DNA of 62,417 nucleotides from Gemmatimonadota bacterium (lineage in GTDB: Bacteria; Gemmatimonadota; Gemmatimonadetes; Gemmatimonadales; GWC2-71-9): contig QHTT01000099.1 in NCBI GenBank assembly GCA_003220935.1, positions 1 through 62,417 of the forward strand. The letters run 5' to 3'. The notes beneath the pieces were generated by a model. It ran no database searches, was not told the origin of the DNA, and was given only the letters and a program-made list of their open reading frames with translations. How positions within the stretch are numbered: the stretch's first letter is position 1; every line of letters starts with the position of its first letter. The position numbers were made by a program, and so were the translations under genes. Of this stretch, positions 36,501 through 44,742 are shown one piece after another.

Positions 36501-37150
36501 CGCGCCTTGTCGACCAGGGTCTCGTAGGTCGCGCGGAACGCGGCGAAGTCCATCCGCTCAGCGTGCTTGATCACCGGGACGACGAGTGCCCGGCTCCCGT
36601 CCTTCTTTTCGACGTCCACTGCGAGCCCCAGGTTCACGCCCTGCGGGTCCAGGCGGTGCGGCTTCCCTTCCAGCTCCTGGAACGCGTGCGTCATGACGGG
36701 GAGCTGCTTTGCCGCCTGCACGATCGCGAAGCCGATCAGATGCGTGAACGAGATCTTCTTGCCGCTCGCGGCGAGCCCGGCGTTCAGCTCCTTGCGGCGC
36801 GCGTCGAGCGTATCGACAGCTACTTCGCGGAACGAGGTGGCCGTCGGGACGGACAACGAGTCCGTCATGTTCTGGACGAGCCGGGCGGCCGGGCCGGTGA
36901 GGGGCGTCAATCCCGCAGGGAGAGGGGAGATCGGAGAGGTACTTTGCGGTGCGACGGAGGGTACCTCTCCCTTCTCCCTTCTCCCAAGCACTTCCGCACG
37001 ATCGGTCGGAATCACCGGAAGGTCGGCGACCTTCCCGTTGTCGAATAGGTTCCGCCACTCTTCCCCGACGGAGGCTGGGTCGCGCAGGTACTGCTCGTAC
37101 ATCACCTGCACGAAGGCTGCGTTATGGGTGCCGAAGACGAATTCGCTCAC
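33551..37150 (-). CDS. kgd: Multifunctional 2-oxoglutarate dehydrogenase (Kgd type, E2 core fused to E1)
   Basis: 1199 aa. A short helical N-terminus (FVFGTHNAAFVQVMYEQYLRD) and linker precede a dihydrolipoyl acyltransferase core with catalytic STYDHRVIQGAESG near residue 290. The thiamine-dependent SucA-like dehydrogenase follows: GMAHRGRLNVLAHIVG, HGDASFAAQGVV and VIDVVGYRRHGHNEGDEP. It has no lipoyl domain, as in mycobacterial Kgd. It converts 2-oxoglutarate to succinyl-CoA (with a separate E3) or to succinic semialdehyde. Start GTG 37148-37150. Two palindromic repeats are translated inside its linkers (36125-36213 and 36919-36991). The first 213 codons are duplicated downstream. Confidence 0.93.
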   Translation of the reverse strand: MSEFVFGTHNAAFVQVMYEQYLRDPASVGEEWRNLFDNGKVADLPVIPTDRAEVLGRREKGEVPSVAPQSTSPISPLPAGLTPLTGPAARLVQNMTDSLSVPTATSFREVAVDTLDARRKELNAGLAASGKKISFTHLIGFAIVQAAKQLPVMTHAFQELEGKPHRLDPQGVNLGLAVDVEKKDGSRALVVPVIKHAERMDFAAFRATYETLVDKARTNKLLPDDFAGATITLTNPGTIGTVASVPRLMKGQGSIIATGAIRQIGPTKVMTLTSTYDHRVIQGAESGMFLRKLDSLLQGDERFYEQVAETLAITGLGVRDSGLGTAMARALPSPEPRAPSPDLKHVAAAMALVKAFRNFGHMAARLDPLGSEPPGDPALDPGPLGLTTEIMARIPADVLRIYVTGKTLAEAYPELQKTYCGTIAYEVEHIGSHVERLWLRQVIESGQHRTPLSAEQKQKLLSRLTAVEGLERFLHRAYLGQKRFSIEGLDVLVPMLDQTIELAGVSGARRVVLGMAHRGRLNVLAHIVGLPYETIFAEFEGGSHVEGTLTPEGGTGDVKYHHGADGVYQTASGRPVNVTLSPNPSHLEAVNPVVEGRARANQTNRRGKDPIHDGTVALPLLIHGDASFAAQGVVAETFNLARLKGYATGGTIHLIANNQVGFTTDPKEGRSTDYSSDLAKGFDAPIIHVNADDPEACLAAVRLAMMYRDKFHGDVVIDVVGYRRHGHNEGDEPAYTQPLMYERIKQTPTVRHRYAEQLAGERVLDVAQADTEAERFYQRLSEIQQSLKAHLSEAGVGEEPQRISGAQQLVAEPDTTVATPVLAGLNEQLLVVPAGFSVNPKLKKQLERRRGALTEGAIEWAHAETLAFASLLVEGTPIRLTGQDTERGTFSQRHLVLHDTVNGQRFAPIQNLPAARAPFELHNSPLSEFACLGFEYGYAAAAPDALVLWEAQYGDFTNGGEVIIDQFLIAGLAKWGQTSRLTLLLPHGYEGQGPEHSSARVERFLALGADGNLRIANCTTPAQYFHLLRRQARHAELRPLVLFTPKSLLRLPQATSRLDELTAGGFRPVLDDPEGAARRGATRLVLCSGKVYYDVVLSPRRAEAAHVAIGRVELLYPFPTLELAALIKRYPKITEIVWVQEEPRNMGPQKFMLPQLRELVGPGVAVRDIGRPERSSPAEGYPAAHQAEQARIVAAAFAI
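36125..36213. repeat. Palindromic repeat translated inside kgd (linker 2)
   Basis: Runs of 'ctcggggttcggggctcggg' on one side and 'ccgagtcccgaaccccgag' on the other make a long imperfect inverted repeat. It is read in frame in Kgd as GLGVRDSGLGTAMARALPSPEPRAPSPD, between the acyltransferase core and the dehydrogenase domain. Confidence 0.8.
36919..36991. repeat. Palindromic repeat translated inside kgd (linker 1)
   Basis: An inverted repeat (gggagaggggagatcggagaggtac / gtacctctcccttctcccttctccc) is read in frame as GRREKGEVPSVAPQSTSPISPLPAG in the N-terminal linker. It belongs to the same 'ggagagggg' family as the inverted repeat at 61876-61967 and is duplicated with the 1173-bp unit. Confidence 0.75.
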
Positions 37151-37210
37151 GGTTGCAATTTAATCAGCAGTCAGCCTCGAGCTATCAGCTATCAGTATAT
37201 TCCGCGAGCC

Positions 37211-37684
37211 ATGTTCCGACGCAGCTTCGTGTTGCTGGTCCTGCTCCCGTGCAGCCCGGCTGCAGCGCAGGCTCCGGGCCCGCTGCGCGAGCAACTGGCG
37301 GCGCGGGTCGCCCGGGCGCCCGCGACGGGGGTTGGTGTCTACTACAAGAGCCTGTCGCGCCCGGACTCGCTGCTGTTGGGCGCCAACCTCCGCTTCCACG
37401 CCGCGAGCACGATGAAGGTTCCAGTGATGGTCCAGATCTTCCGGGACGCGGACGAGGGGCTGCTGCGACTCGACGACTCGCTCGCCGTGCATGCCGCGTT
37501 CCCATCACTCGTCGACGGCTCTCCGTTCGAGGTGGACAAGGCGGACGACTCGGACTCGACCTTGTATCGGCGGGTGGGAGGCAAGGCGTCGATCCGCGAG
37601 CTGCTCGAGCTGATGATCACGCGCTCGTCGAACCTCGCGACCAACCTCCTGATCGAGCGGGTGGGTGCGGCGCGCGCGCAAGCG
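37211..37684 (+). pseudogene. Beta-lactamase-like gene, truncated copy
   Basis: The first 158 codons, identical to the intact gene at 38384: signal peptide, STMK and SSN motifs are included, the KTG box is missing. After base 37684 the frame continues into antisense kgd sequence for about 179 codons and would give a hybrid protein without a complete active site. It is a product of the tandem duplication. Confidence 0.9.
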
Positions 37685-38323
37685 GACCAGGGTCTCGTAG
37701 GTCGCGCGGAACGCGGCGAAGTCCATCCGCTCAGCGTGCTTGATCACCGGGACGACGAGTGCCCGGCTCCCGTCCTTCTTTTCGACGTCCACTGCGAGCC
37801 CCAGGTTCACGCCCTGCGGGTCCAGGCGGTGCGGCTTCCCTTCCAGCTCCTGGAACGCGTGCGTCATGACGGGGAGCTGCTTTGCCGCCTGCACGATCGC
37901 GAAGCCGATCAGATGCGTGAACGAGATCTTCTTGCCGCTCGCGGCGAGCCCGGCGTTCAGCTCCTTGCGGCGCGCGTCGAGCGTATCGACAGCTACTTCG
38001 CGGAACGAGGTGGCCGTCGGGACGGACAACGAGTCCGTCATGTTCTGGACGAGCCGGGCGGCCGGGCCGGTGAGGGGCGTCAATCCCGCAGGGAGAGGGG
38101 AGATCGGAGAGGTACTTTGCGGTGCGACGGAGGGTACCTCTCCCTTCTCCCTTCTCCCAAGCACTTCCGCACGATCGGTCGGAATCACCGGAAGGTCGGC
38201 GACCTTCCCGTTGTCGAATAGGTTCCGCCACTCTTCCCCGACGGAGGCTGGGTCGCGCAGGTACTGCTCGTACATCACCTGCACGAAGGCTGCGTTATGG
38301 GTGCCGAAGACGAATTCGCTCAC
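37685..38323 (-). pseudogene. kgd: kgd 5' fragment (truncated second copy)
   Basis: The first 213 codons of kgd repeated, up to RATYETLV in the acyltransferase core; the frame then runs into antisense beta-lactamase sequence. The start and upstream region are intact, so a fragment containing the N-terminal helix and part of the E2 core could still be made. Confidence 0.9.
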
Positions 38324-38857
38324 GGTTGCAATTTAATCAGCAGTCAGCCTCGAGCTATCAGCTATCAGTATATTCCGCGAGCCATGTTCCGACGCAGCTT
38401 CGTGTTGCTGGTCCTGCTCCCGTGCAGCCCGGCTGCAGCGCAGGCTCCGGGCCCGCTGCGCGAGCAACTGGCGGCGCGGGTCGCCCGGGCGCCCGCGACG
38501 GGGGTTGGTGTCTACTACAAGAGCCTGTCGCGCCCGGACTCGCTGCTGTTGGGCGCCAACCTCCGCTTCCACGCCGCGAGCACGATGAAGGTTCCAGTGA
38601 TGGTCCAGATCTTCCGGGACGCGGACGAGGGGCTGCTGCGACTCGACGACTCGCTCGCCGTGCATGCCGCGTTCCCATCACTCGTCGACGGCTCTCCGTT
38701 CGAGGTGGACAAGGCGGACGACTCGGACTCGACCTTGTATCGGCGGGTGGGAGGCAAGGCGTCGATCCGCGAGCTGCTCGAGCTGATGATCACGCGCTCG
38801 TCGAACCTCGCGACCAACCTCCTGATCGAGCGGGTGGGTGCGGCGCGCGCGCAAGCG
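37685..38857. repeat. 1173-bp tandem duplication, unit 2
   Basis: Direct head-to-tail copy of 36512-37684. The length is divisible by three (391 codons). The result is one intact and one truncated copy of each of the two divergent genes. Confidence 0.95.
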
Positions 38858-39274
38858 TCCGCGCGCGGGCTTGGGGCGTGGTCGATTCAGGTGTTGCGCG
38901 GGGTAGAGGACGGGAAGGCTTACCGCGCGGGGCTCAACAACACGACCACCGCGCGCGACTTGGGCGCGCTACTCGCGGCGATCGCCCAGCACCGGGCGGC
39001 GAGCCCCTCGTCGTGCGAGGAGATGCTCAGGATCCTCGGGCGTCAGGAGTTCAACGAGGGGATTCCGGTAGGCGTGCCGCCAGGAACGCGCGTCGCGCAC
39101 AAGACTGGTTGGATCGGCGAGGTGGTCTATCACGACGCGGCGCTCGTGTACCCGCCGAGCGGGAGCTACGTGCTGGTCGTGCTGACGGGCGGCATCAAGG
39201 AGGACAGCGTCGCGCACAATCTCGTGGCGGACGTCTCGCGGATGGTATGGGAGGGGGTTAGCGTTCCTCGCTGA
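38384..39274 (+). CDS. Class A beta-lactamase-like serine hydrolase
   Basis: 296 aa with a signal peptide (FVLLVLLPCSPAAAQA). Active-site motifs: STMK (Ser66-Lys69), SSN at about 139-141 replacing the SDN loop, and HKTG near residue 246. The canonical omega-loop ExxLN is not obvious; the region reads VEDGKAYRAGLNNTTTARD. It may hydrolyse beta-lactams or be a related D-Ala-D-Ala carboxypeptidase-like enzyme. The ATG at 38384 directly follows a short upstream region with TATATT 12 bases before the start. An exact 5' copy lies upstream. Confidence 0.85.
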   Translation: MFRRSFVLLVLLPCSPAAAQAPGPLREQLAARVARAPATGVGVYYKSLSRPDSLLLGANLRFHAASTMKVPVMVQIFRDADEGLLRLDDSLAVHAAFPSLVDGSPFEVDKADDSDSTLYRRVGGKASIRELLELMITRSSNLATNLLIERVGAARAQASARGLGAWSIQVLRGVEDGKAYRAGLNNTTTARDLGALLAAIAQHRAASPSSCEEMLRILGRQEFNEGIPVGVPPGTRVAHKTGWIGEVVYHDAALVYPPSGSYVLVVLTGGIKEDSVAHNLVADVSRMVWEGVSVPR

Positions 39275-39395
39275 AAATGCGCACGACCTCACGGACGACG
39301 TAGGAGCGGGGAGCGATCACCAGTAGACTGCGTCGGAGCAGCGCAACTTCAGTCGTATTCGCAGAAGTACCGGGTTTCGATTGGCAGCCGAAGCA

Positions 39396-39752
39396 TCAGA
39401 CGTACGCGCCTTCCGGCGCTGACAGGCGCCGTCGCCGAGCGGCACAGTGGCTCACCAGTTGGCGGATCCACTCCTCGAGCTCTGCCGACGTACCCTCGGC
39501 GGAACTGTCAGCGACCGACGCGGTGTCGATAGGAACCGCGATCACAGGCTCGGACGCGGGCGCGACGACGGAGCTTTCGCGTGACGACATCGCGACGGGA
39601 CTGGGGCGCGCGGATCCCGAACGTGATGCCGAGTCGGGCTTGGACGTGTCGCACGCGAAGGCGGCAGCGATCAGCAGGCCAAGTGACGAGCCTGTTGCAA
39701 TGAACCAATTACGGTTGCTGCACCGCATGTGCGAGAACTGGACGTCAGACAT
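39396..39752 (-). CDS. Putative small lipoprotein
   Basis: 118 aa. A hydrophobic stretch WFIATGSSLGLLIAAAFAC ends in a lipobox-like cysteine, followed by a Ser/Ala/Pro-rich linker and a short helix (AELEEWIRQLVSHCAARRRR). No family is recognised. A second ATG (residue 9, base 39728) lies closer to the signal peptide and is a possible start. Confidence that it is a real gene is moderate. Confidence 0.5.
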   Translation of the reverse strand: MSDVQFSHMRCSNRNWFIATGSSLGLLIAAAFACDTSKPDSASRSGSARPSPVAMSSRESSVVAPASEPVIAVPIDTASVADSSAEGTSAELEEWIRQLVSHCAARRRRLSAPEGAYV

Positions 39753-39770
39753 CCCCGAAGCAGGCTGGCA

Positions 39771-40253
39771 TCACTGTGCAGCTGTTTGTTGCATGGCCAC
39801 CGCTTGCCACCGGCCGTCCCGTCGGACGAAGACGCGCGTGTACCTGATTTTGCCGCTGAATGGGATGCCGCGAAATGTGCCGGCGTTGTCCGCGATACCT
39901 CTGAGAACCGCGACGTCGCCGTAGATCCGCACCGCGAGGCTGTCGTATTTCACTGATGTGAGTTTGAGGGCACCGCTCGCGATATCACGGATGTTGTCCG
40001 CTTTGGTCCGGAGTTGACCGAGTCGCGATATCTCGATGAATTCGTCGGCGACCATGCGCGCCAGCGCGGCTGTGTCCGCCTGCAGCAGGGCCCGGGCACG
40101 ACTCGACTCGACGGCGCGTACGGAATCCTCTGGAGTCGAGCCGCTTGCCCTCTCCTGCGCGGCGAGGTCAGGGCCTTGGGCGGTGAGGAGCACGAGCGCC
40201 ATCGTGACACCGGTGGGACCGAGGCAATGCCAGGGTGAAGGAGTTCGCAACAC
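39771..40253 (-). CDS. Exported DUF4440/NTF2-like protein
   Basis: 160 aa. A signal peptide (VTMALVLLTAQGPDLAAQ) is followed by a complete NTF2-like domain: VRAVESSRARALLQADTAALARMVADEFIEIS, TKADNIRDIASG, YGDVAVLRGIADN and YTRVFVRRDGRWQAVAMQQT. Members bind small ligands or act as SnoaL-like or ketosteroid-isomerase-like proteins; the specific role is unknown. It lies 21 bases after the GNAT gene on the same strand. Confidence 0.85.
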   Translation of the reverse strand: MLRTPSPWHCLGPTGVTMALVLLTAQGPDLAAQERASGSTPEDSVRAVESSRARALLQADTAALARMVADEFIEISRLGQLRTKADNIRDIASGALKLTSVKYDSLAVRIYGDVAVLRGIADNAGTFRGIPFSGKIRYTRVFVRRDGRWQAVAMQQTAAQ

Positions 40254-40274
40254 GACGGGCCTCCTGTGCGCGCG

Positions 40275-40736
40275 TCAGACAACCAGCTTCCCTGTTGCAA
40301 CGGCGGGCTCGCGGTACTCCATGTACGTCAGCGCTCCAGCCGTTGGCCTAAACCCAAGCTGCGCGTAGAGCGGCACCGCATCGCGCGTCAGCAGACTGAC
40401 TCGCCGAAAGCCCTGAAGTTGCGGATGCGCCAGCATGGTCTCGCTGAGCCAACGGCCAATCCCTTGCCTGCGATAGGCTTCGGCGACGACCACGTCCGTC
40501 CAGTAAGCATATGTAGCCAGATCGGTAATCACCCGCCCGAACGCGATCAGCATCTGCGCGTCGAAGACGCCGAAGCAGACGGAGTTCTCGATCGCGCGGA
40601 TGAGCACCTCGGTGGTGAGGGAGTCGCCCCAGTACGTCGTCCGCAGCAGCGCCAGTACCTCAGCGGGGGTGAGGCGGCGACGGTCGGTGGTAAGCAAGCA
40701 GGAGCCGCGCCGGGCTTCGATGGGAGAATCCTGCAT
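40275..40736 (-). CDS. GNAT family N-acetyltransferase
   Basis: 153 aa. The acetyl-CoA-binding motif A is VVVAEAYRRQGIGRWLSETML (RRQGIG), followed by the beta-5/helix-4 segment VSLLTRDAVPLYAQLGFRPT. The N-terminal part (ALLRTTYWGDSLTTEVLIRAIENS) suits a YpeA/RimI-like small-molecule acetyltransferase. Substrate unknown. Confidence 0.9.
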   Translation of the reverse strand: MQDSPIEARRGSCLLTTDRRRLTPAEVLALLRTTYWGDSLTTEVLIRAIENSVCFGVFDAQMLIAFGRVITDLATYAYWTDVVVAEAYRRQGIGRWLSETMLAHPQLQGFRRVSLLTRDAVPLYAQLGFRPTAGALTYMEYREPAVATGKLVV

Positions 40737-40758
40737 GGTGTGGCGGCGCGCGGTCGGC

Positions 40759-42057
40759 TCAGGACACCCGCCGGGTCTTTCTCCGCATGAAATCCATCAG
40801 GATGAACTGCCCCAGCGTCATCGTGTTCGTGAAGTACGCCTTGCCGCGACAGATCGCAGACACCCGCTTCACGAACTCGACCAGGCTCCGGTCTCGCGCC
40901 AGCATGAAGGTGTTGATGAGGATGCCCGAGCGCCGGCACAGCGCGACCTCGCGGTAGGTGGCCTGGAGGATTTGGGGGTCGAGCCCCATCGAGTTGACGT
41001 AGATCTTGCCGTCGGGGAGGGTGAGCGCCGAGGGCTTGCCGTCGGTGATCATGATGATCTGCCGCATGTCCTTGCGCTGGGACATGAGCATGCGGCGCGA
41101 CAACTTGAGCCCTTCCGCGGTGTTGGTGTGATACGGTCCCACCTGTGCCCGCGCCAGCTGTGCGAGGGGGATCTCCTCGGCGGTGTCGTGGAACAGCACG
41201 ACCCGCAGGGTGTCGCCCGGGAACTGCGTGCGGATCAGGTGCGTAAGCGCGAGCGCCACCTTCTTGGCCGGCGTGAAGCGGTCCTCGCCGTACAGAATCA
41301 TCGAGTGCGAGCAGTCGAGCATCAGCACCGTCGCCGACGACGACCGGTACTCCGCCTGGTGCACCATCAGATCGTCGTATTCGAGGTTGATGGGCACGCC
41401 GAGGCCTTCGCGCTGCAGCGCGTTGGTGAGCGTGGCATTGACGTCGAGGTTGAGCGTGTCGCCGTACTCGTACGGCTTGCTGACGGCTTCGGCCTCGATC
41501 CCGGTGGCGAGGTGCTCGGTGTCGTGGGCGCCGAAGCTCGACTTGCCGATGCTGCCCAGCAGGTGTTTCAACGTCCGGTAGCCGAGAAAATCGATGCCCT
41601 TCTCGGTGAGGTTGAACTGCACCTGCTGAGCGGCTTCTTTGGCCATCCCGCCGGGGCCGAACAAGGGCTGCTGGCCCGACGGCAGCTTCGGCGCCTCGCT
41701 GACGTTCAGGTAGCCTTCCTCCATCAGTTTCTGGACGATCTTGTCGAGCAGCTCCGACAGCTGGCGCTGCAAGTCGGCGTCGCGCTCGGCGTCCCCGCTG
41801 GACTCGCCGCGCAGCAGCTTGAGCATTTCGGGGGTGAGCTGCCCCGACTCCATCAGCGCCTGCAGGATCGCCTGGCGTAACGCGTCGAGCGAGCGGTCGG
41901 CGTCGTCCTCTCCGAACTCGCCCCAGAAGGGGTGGGAGTACGCGCCTCCGGCGAAGCCCGATTGGAGCAGAAAGTCGGCGAGCTGATCGAGCAGGCCCTG
42001 GAGGTTGATCGTGTCGGCCAGCTCGGCGAGGTAGCGGCTGTACGTCGTGTATTTCAT
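40759..42057 (-). CDS. VWA-domain protein, probable partner of a MoxR-like ATPase
   Basis: 432 aa. The N-terminal 200 residues are helical and acidic. The von Willebrand A domain near residues 235-420 has an intact MIDAS: DCSHSM (DxSxS), a Thr in YHTNTAEGL and the Asp in [10 protein letters not shown]. Such proteins bind a metal-dependent partner and work with magnesium-chelatase/MoxR AAA+ ATPases; one is encoded at 46402-47874 on the same strand, though not adjacent. The ATG at 42055-42057 is preferred over one 15 codons upstream that would overlap the MFS start region. Confidence 0.85.
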   Translation of the reverse strand: MKYTTYSRYLAELADTINLQGLLDQLADFLLQSGFAGGAYSHPFWGEFGEDDADRSLDALRQAILQALMESGQLTPEMLKLLRGESSGDAERDADLQRQLSELLDKIVQKLMEEGYLNVSEAPKLPSGQQPLFGPGGMAKEAAQQVQFNLTEKGIDFLGYRTLKHLLGSIGKSSFGAHDTEHLATGIEAEAVSKPYEYGDTLNLDVNATLTNALQREGLGVPINLEYDDLMVHQAEYRSSSATVLMLDCSHSMILYGEDRFTPAKKVALALTHLIRTQFPGDTLRVVLFHDTAEEIPLAQLARAQVGPYHTNTAEGLKLSRRMLMSQRKDMRQIIMITDGKPSALTLPDGKIYVNSMGLDPQILQATYREVALCRRSGILINTFMLARDRSLVEFVKRVSAICRGKAYFTNTMTLGQFILMDFMRRKTRRVS

Positions 42058-42101
42058 CGGCTCCCTACCACAAATATCGGGCGACGGCGAGCTTTCCCGC
42101 A

Positions 42102-43325
42102 ATGGACGAACCCGCGCGCGGGTTTCGCTTTGGGGCGCTCTCCCACCGCAACTTCCGGTTGTTTTTTCTCGGACAGGGCGTTTCGCTCATCGGCACGTGG
42201 ATGCAGAACGTCGCTCAGGGGTGGCTGGTCCTCGAGCTGACGAACTCGCCCTTCTACGTCGGCCTCGTCTCGGCGCTCGGCTCGCTCGGCGTGCTGCTGC
42301 TCACGCTCTACGCCGGCGTGGTCGTCGACCGCACCAACAAGCACCGGTTGGTGATCCTCACACAGTCGCTGTCCATGCTCCCGGCATTCGCGCTCACCTG
42401 GCTCGTGTGGACCCGGGCAGTGGCCGTGTGGCAGGTGGCGGCTCTCGCCGCGTTCCTGGGCGTCGTCAACGCGTTCGATATCCCGGCCCGCCAGGCGTTC
42501 ATCGTCGACCTGGTCGGCAAAGAAGACTTGATGAACGCGATCGCGCTCAACTCTTCGGCATTCAACGCGGCGCGCGTGGTCGGCCCCGCGGTGGCGGGAG
42601 TGTTGATCGGCGCACTGGGCGTGGGCGTGTGCTTCTTGCTGAACGGGGTGAGCTACCTTGCCGTGATCGGGGGGCTCCTGGCGATGCGGCTCCCGCCCTA
42701 CGTCGCGGACCCCCGCAGGGGGTCGGCCTGGGCGGGACTCTCCGAGGCCGTCGCGTTCATCCGCAGCGACCGGCGCATCTGGACGGTCGTCGTCCTGATG
42801 GCGGTGTTCAGCATCTTCGGGTTCCCCTACCTGGTGATGATGCCGGTGTTCGCCCGCGACGTGCTGCATCGGGGCGCCACGGGTTACGGCGTCATGATGA
42901 CGGCGGTGGGCATCGGGGCGCTGATCGGCGCGCTGGCGGTCGCGTCGCTCGACCGCCGCATCCGGAAGGGCCCCACCTTGATCGCGGCGGGCGCCGCGTT
43001 CGCGCTGCTGCTCGTGGCGTTCGCCCTGTCGCAGCGCTATCTCCTGTCCGTGGGGCTGCTGGCGCTCACCGGCGGCACGATGATCGTGAACAACGCGCTC
43101 GCCAACGCCACGATCCAAGAGATCGTGCCCGACCAGCTACGCGGGCGGGTGATGGGATTCTATGCATTCGTGTTCGTGGGCCTCGCGCCCCTCGGCTCCT
43201 TCCAAATGGGCGCGCTCGCTGAGCGGATCGGCACGCCGGCCGCCGTCGCGCTGGGAGGCGCGGCGACGGCGCTGGCGGTGGCGCTGGCGGCGTGGCGCGT
43301 GCCGGAGCTGCGGGGGACCGCCTAG
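42102..43325 (+). CDS. MFS exporter, EntS/DUF894 type
   Basis: 407 aa, about 12 membrane helices. The start FRFGALSHRNFRLFFLGQGVSLIGTWMQNVAQGWLV and the NAIALNSSAFNAARVVGPAVAGVLI motif in helix 5 are typical of the EntS-like branch that exports siderophores and drugs. Signature loop DRTNKHRLV lies between helices 2 and 3. It is divergent from the VWA gene, with 44 bases between starts. Confidence 0.88.
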   Translation: MDEPARGFRFGALSHRNFRLFFLGQGVSLIGTWMQNVAQGWLVLELTNSPFYVGLVSALGSLGVLLLTLYAGVVVDRTNKHRLVILTQSLSMLPAFALTWLVWTRAVAVWQVAALAAFLGVVNAFDIPARQAFIVDLVGKEDLMNAIALNSSAFNAARVVGPAVAGVLIGALGVGVCFLLNGVSYLAVIGGLLAMRLPPYVADPRRGSAWAGLSEAVAFIRSDRRIWTVVVLMAVFSIFGFPYLVMMPVFARDVLHRGATGYGVMMTAVGIGALIGALAVASLDRRIRKGPTLIAAGAAFALLLVAFALSQRYLLSVGLLALTGGTMIVNNALANATIQEIVPDQLRGRVMGFYAFVFVGLAPLGSFQMGALAERIGTPAAVALGGAATALAVALAAWRVPELRGTA

Positions 43326-43326
43326 G

Positions 43327-43514
43327 GAAGCTCTGCACAAGTCGCGCGAAGTCGGGGGTGGGGGCGTCGCACGCGTCACACGCGAGGGCGCTCGGGCGGC
43401 ACATCTGCCCCGAAGCAGGTGGCGATACCGACGCTTCGGTGCCTGCCGTGCGCCCTCGCGTGTCAGCGTGCTAGCCCCCCAACCCCCGACTTCGCGTCAC
43501 CTATGCAGAGCTTC
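43327..43514. repeat. 188-bp palindromic, MITE-like element
   Basis: Arms of about 65 bases (43327-43391 and 43449-43514) are imperfect reverse complements. They share outer GAAGCTCTGCA, central CGCGAAGTCGGGGGT and inner CACGCGAGGGCGC. A spacer of about 57 bases separates them. There is no coding capacity. It lies between convergent gene ends and could fold into a long hairpin. Confidence 0.8.
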
Positions 43515-43521
43515 GCTAGCG

Positions 43522-44742
43522 CTACAGCAAACGCCGCAGCTGCAGCGTCACGCGGATCGTGTCGGCATCGCGCCTCAGGACGAGGCGGCGCAGCGCGCCG
43601 TTGACGCGCAGCGCCCGGCGCACGTCGCTCAGGGAGGCATCGGCCACCGCCCGCCCGTCGATAAGCAGCAGCTCGTCGCCGACCCGGATGCCGGCGCGCT
43701 CGGCCGGGCTGTGCGGGACGACGTACTCGACCGCGATGTGCCGCAGTTCGGGCCCCTGGGCCGTCAGCCGCAGCCCGCTCATGTCGTAGTCGCACCGCGC
43801 CGCGGCTCGCGGCTCGATGATCACACGGCGGCGCGCATAGTCCACGATGAGACGCGCGTCCTCGAACACCGGGTTGCCAATCACGCCGTCCAGGTCCGAG
43901 CGGGCCAGGAATCCCGTACGCTCGCCGCCCAGGCCCGTGGTGGGGGAGGCGACGCGCAACCCGGCGAGCCGCAGCTCCTTCAGGCGCACCAGGGTCCCCC
44001 GCAGCTGCCCGGCCAGCCCGGTACCGATCGGCGCCTCGATCGCCGGCGACACGGCCCCCGCCAGACCGTAGCGTTCCACGAACGGCACGGTCAGGATCAA
44101 GCACAGGCCGGATGCCCCCGTGTCGAGTAGCAACCGGGCCGAGATCGGAGGGCGGCCCGGGACCGTGATGGAGCCGTGCAGCAGCGGCCGGTCGTCGCCA
44201 GCGGCGAAGGGCACGACGGTGCCAGAGCCCGCGTAGCGGTAGCGCGCCGGGTCGTACAGCCGTACGCGCTGCTCGCGGTAGTCGATCTCCACGGTGAAGC
44301 GTCGCAGCACGTCGTGGCCCACGAACCCCCGCTCGGGGCGCCCGCTCGCTTCGCTGACGCCGCGCAACGCGTACAGCGCCACCTGGTAGCTCGCCAGCGC
44401 GAGACCTGCCAGGTGCATCGTGTCGACGACCGCGGCCGAGGCCGTTTCCGCGACTTGGGTGGCGGGAGCCCCAGGAGCCGCCACCGGGAGGGCTCCGGCG
44501 GTCCACGCCCACTCGCGATCGAGGCCCGTGTGAGAGGTGCCGGTGTCGAGAATGAGCCAGGCGGAATCGCGGTTGACCACACCGCGCACGTACAACAATC
44601 CCCCGTACGGCTCGACTGCCATGACTGCGATGGGTGGAGCGCTCTCGGCTGCGAGGGAGGGGGCGGGTGCCGGCCCGCGCGCGCATCCCGACACCAGCGC
44701 GCAAGCCGCCGGCACGGCGCACGCCGTCCCCAGCGTGCTCAC
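43522..44742 (-). CDS. Retropepsin-like aspartyl protease with C-terminal PDZ domain, lipoprotein
   Basis: 406 aa. A signal with lipobox-like VSGC precedes two aspartyl-protease-like units with active-site motifs LILDTGTSHTG (about residue 67) and LLLDTGASGL (about 190). A PDZ domain forms the C-terminus (PHSPAERAGIRVGDELLLIDGRAV, then a carboxylate-binding-loop region). It probably acts in the periplasm as a processing protease. The GTG at 44740-44742 overlaps the stop of the kinase-like gene. Confidence 0.85.
   Translation of the reverse strand: MSTLGTACAVPAACALVSGCARGPAPAPSLAAESAPPIAVMAVEPYGGLLYVRGVVNRDSAWLILDTGTSHTGLDREWAWTAGALPVAAPGAPATQVAETASAAVVDTMHLAGLALASYQVALYALRGVSEASGRPERGFVGHDVLRRFTVEIDYREQRVRLYDPARYRYAGSGTVVPFAAGDDRPLLHGSITVPGRPPISARLLLDTGASGLCLILTVPFVERYGLAGAVSPAIEAPIGTGLAGQLRGTLVRLKELRLAGLRVASPTTGLGGERTGFLARSDLDGVIGNPVFEDARLIVDYARRRVIIEPRAAARCDYDMSGLRLTAQGPELRHIAVEYVVPHSPAERAGIRVGDELLLIDGRAVADASLSDVRRALRVNGALRRLVLRRDADTIRVTLQLRRLL

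Larger units (their letters stand above)
36512..37684. repeat. 1173-bp tandem duplication, unit 1
   Basis: Appears identical to 37685-38857 (offset 1173). It covers the first 213 codons of kgd, the divergent intergenic region and the first 158 codons of the beta-lactamase-like gene. Breakpoints: g36512 pairs with g37685 and g37684 with g38857; the flanking bases differ, so there is no microhomology. Confidence 0.95.

Noticed and set aside
38324..38383. Shared divergent promoter pair for kgd and the beta-lactamase-like gene
   Set aside because: A TATATT lies 12 bases before the beta-lactamase ATG but no acceptable -35 box at 16-18 bases was found; the kgd side is no clearer.
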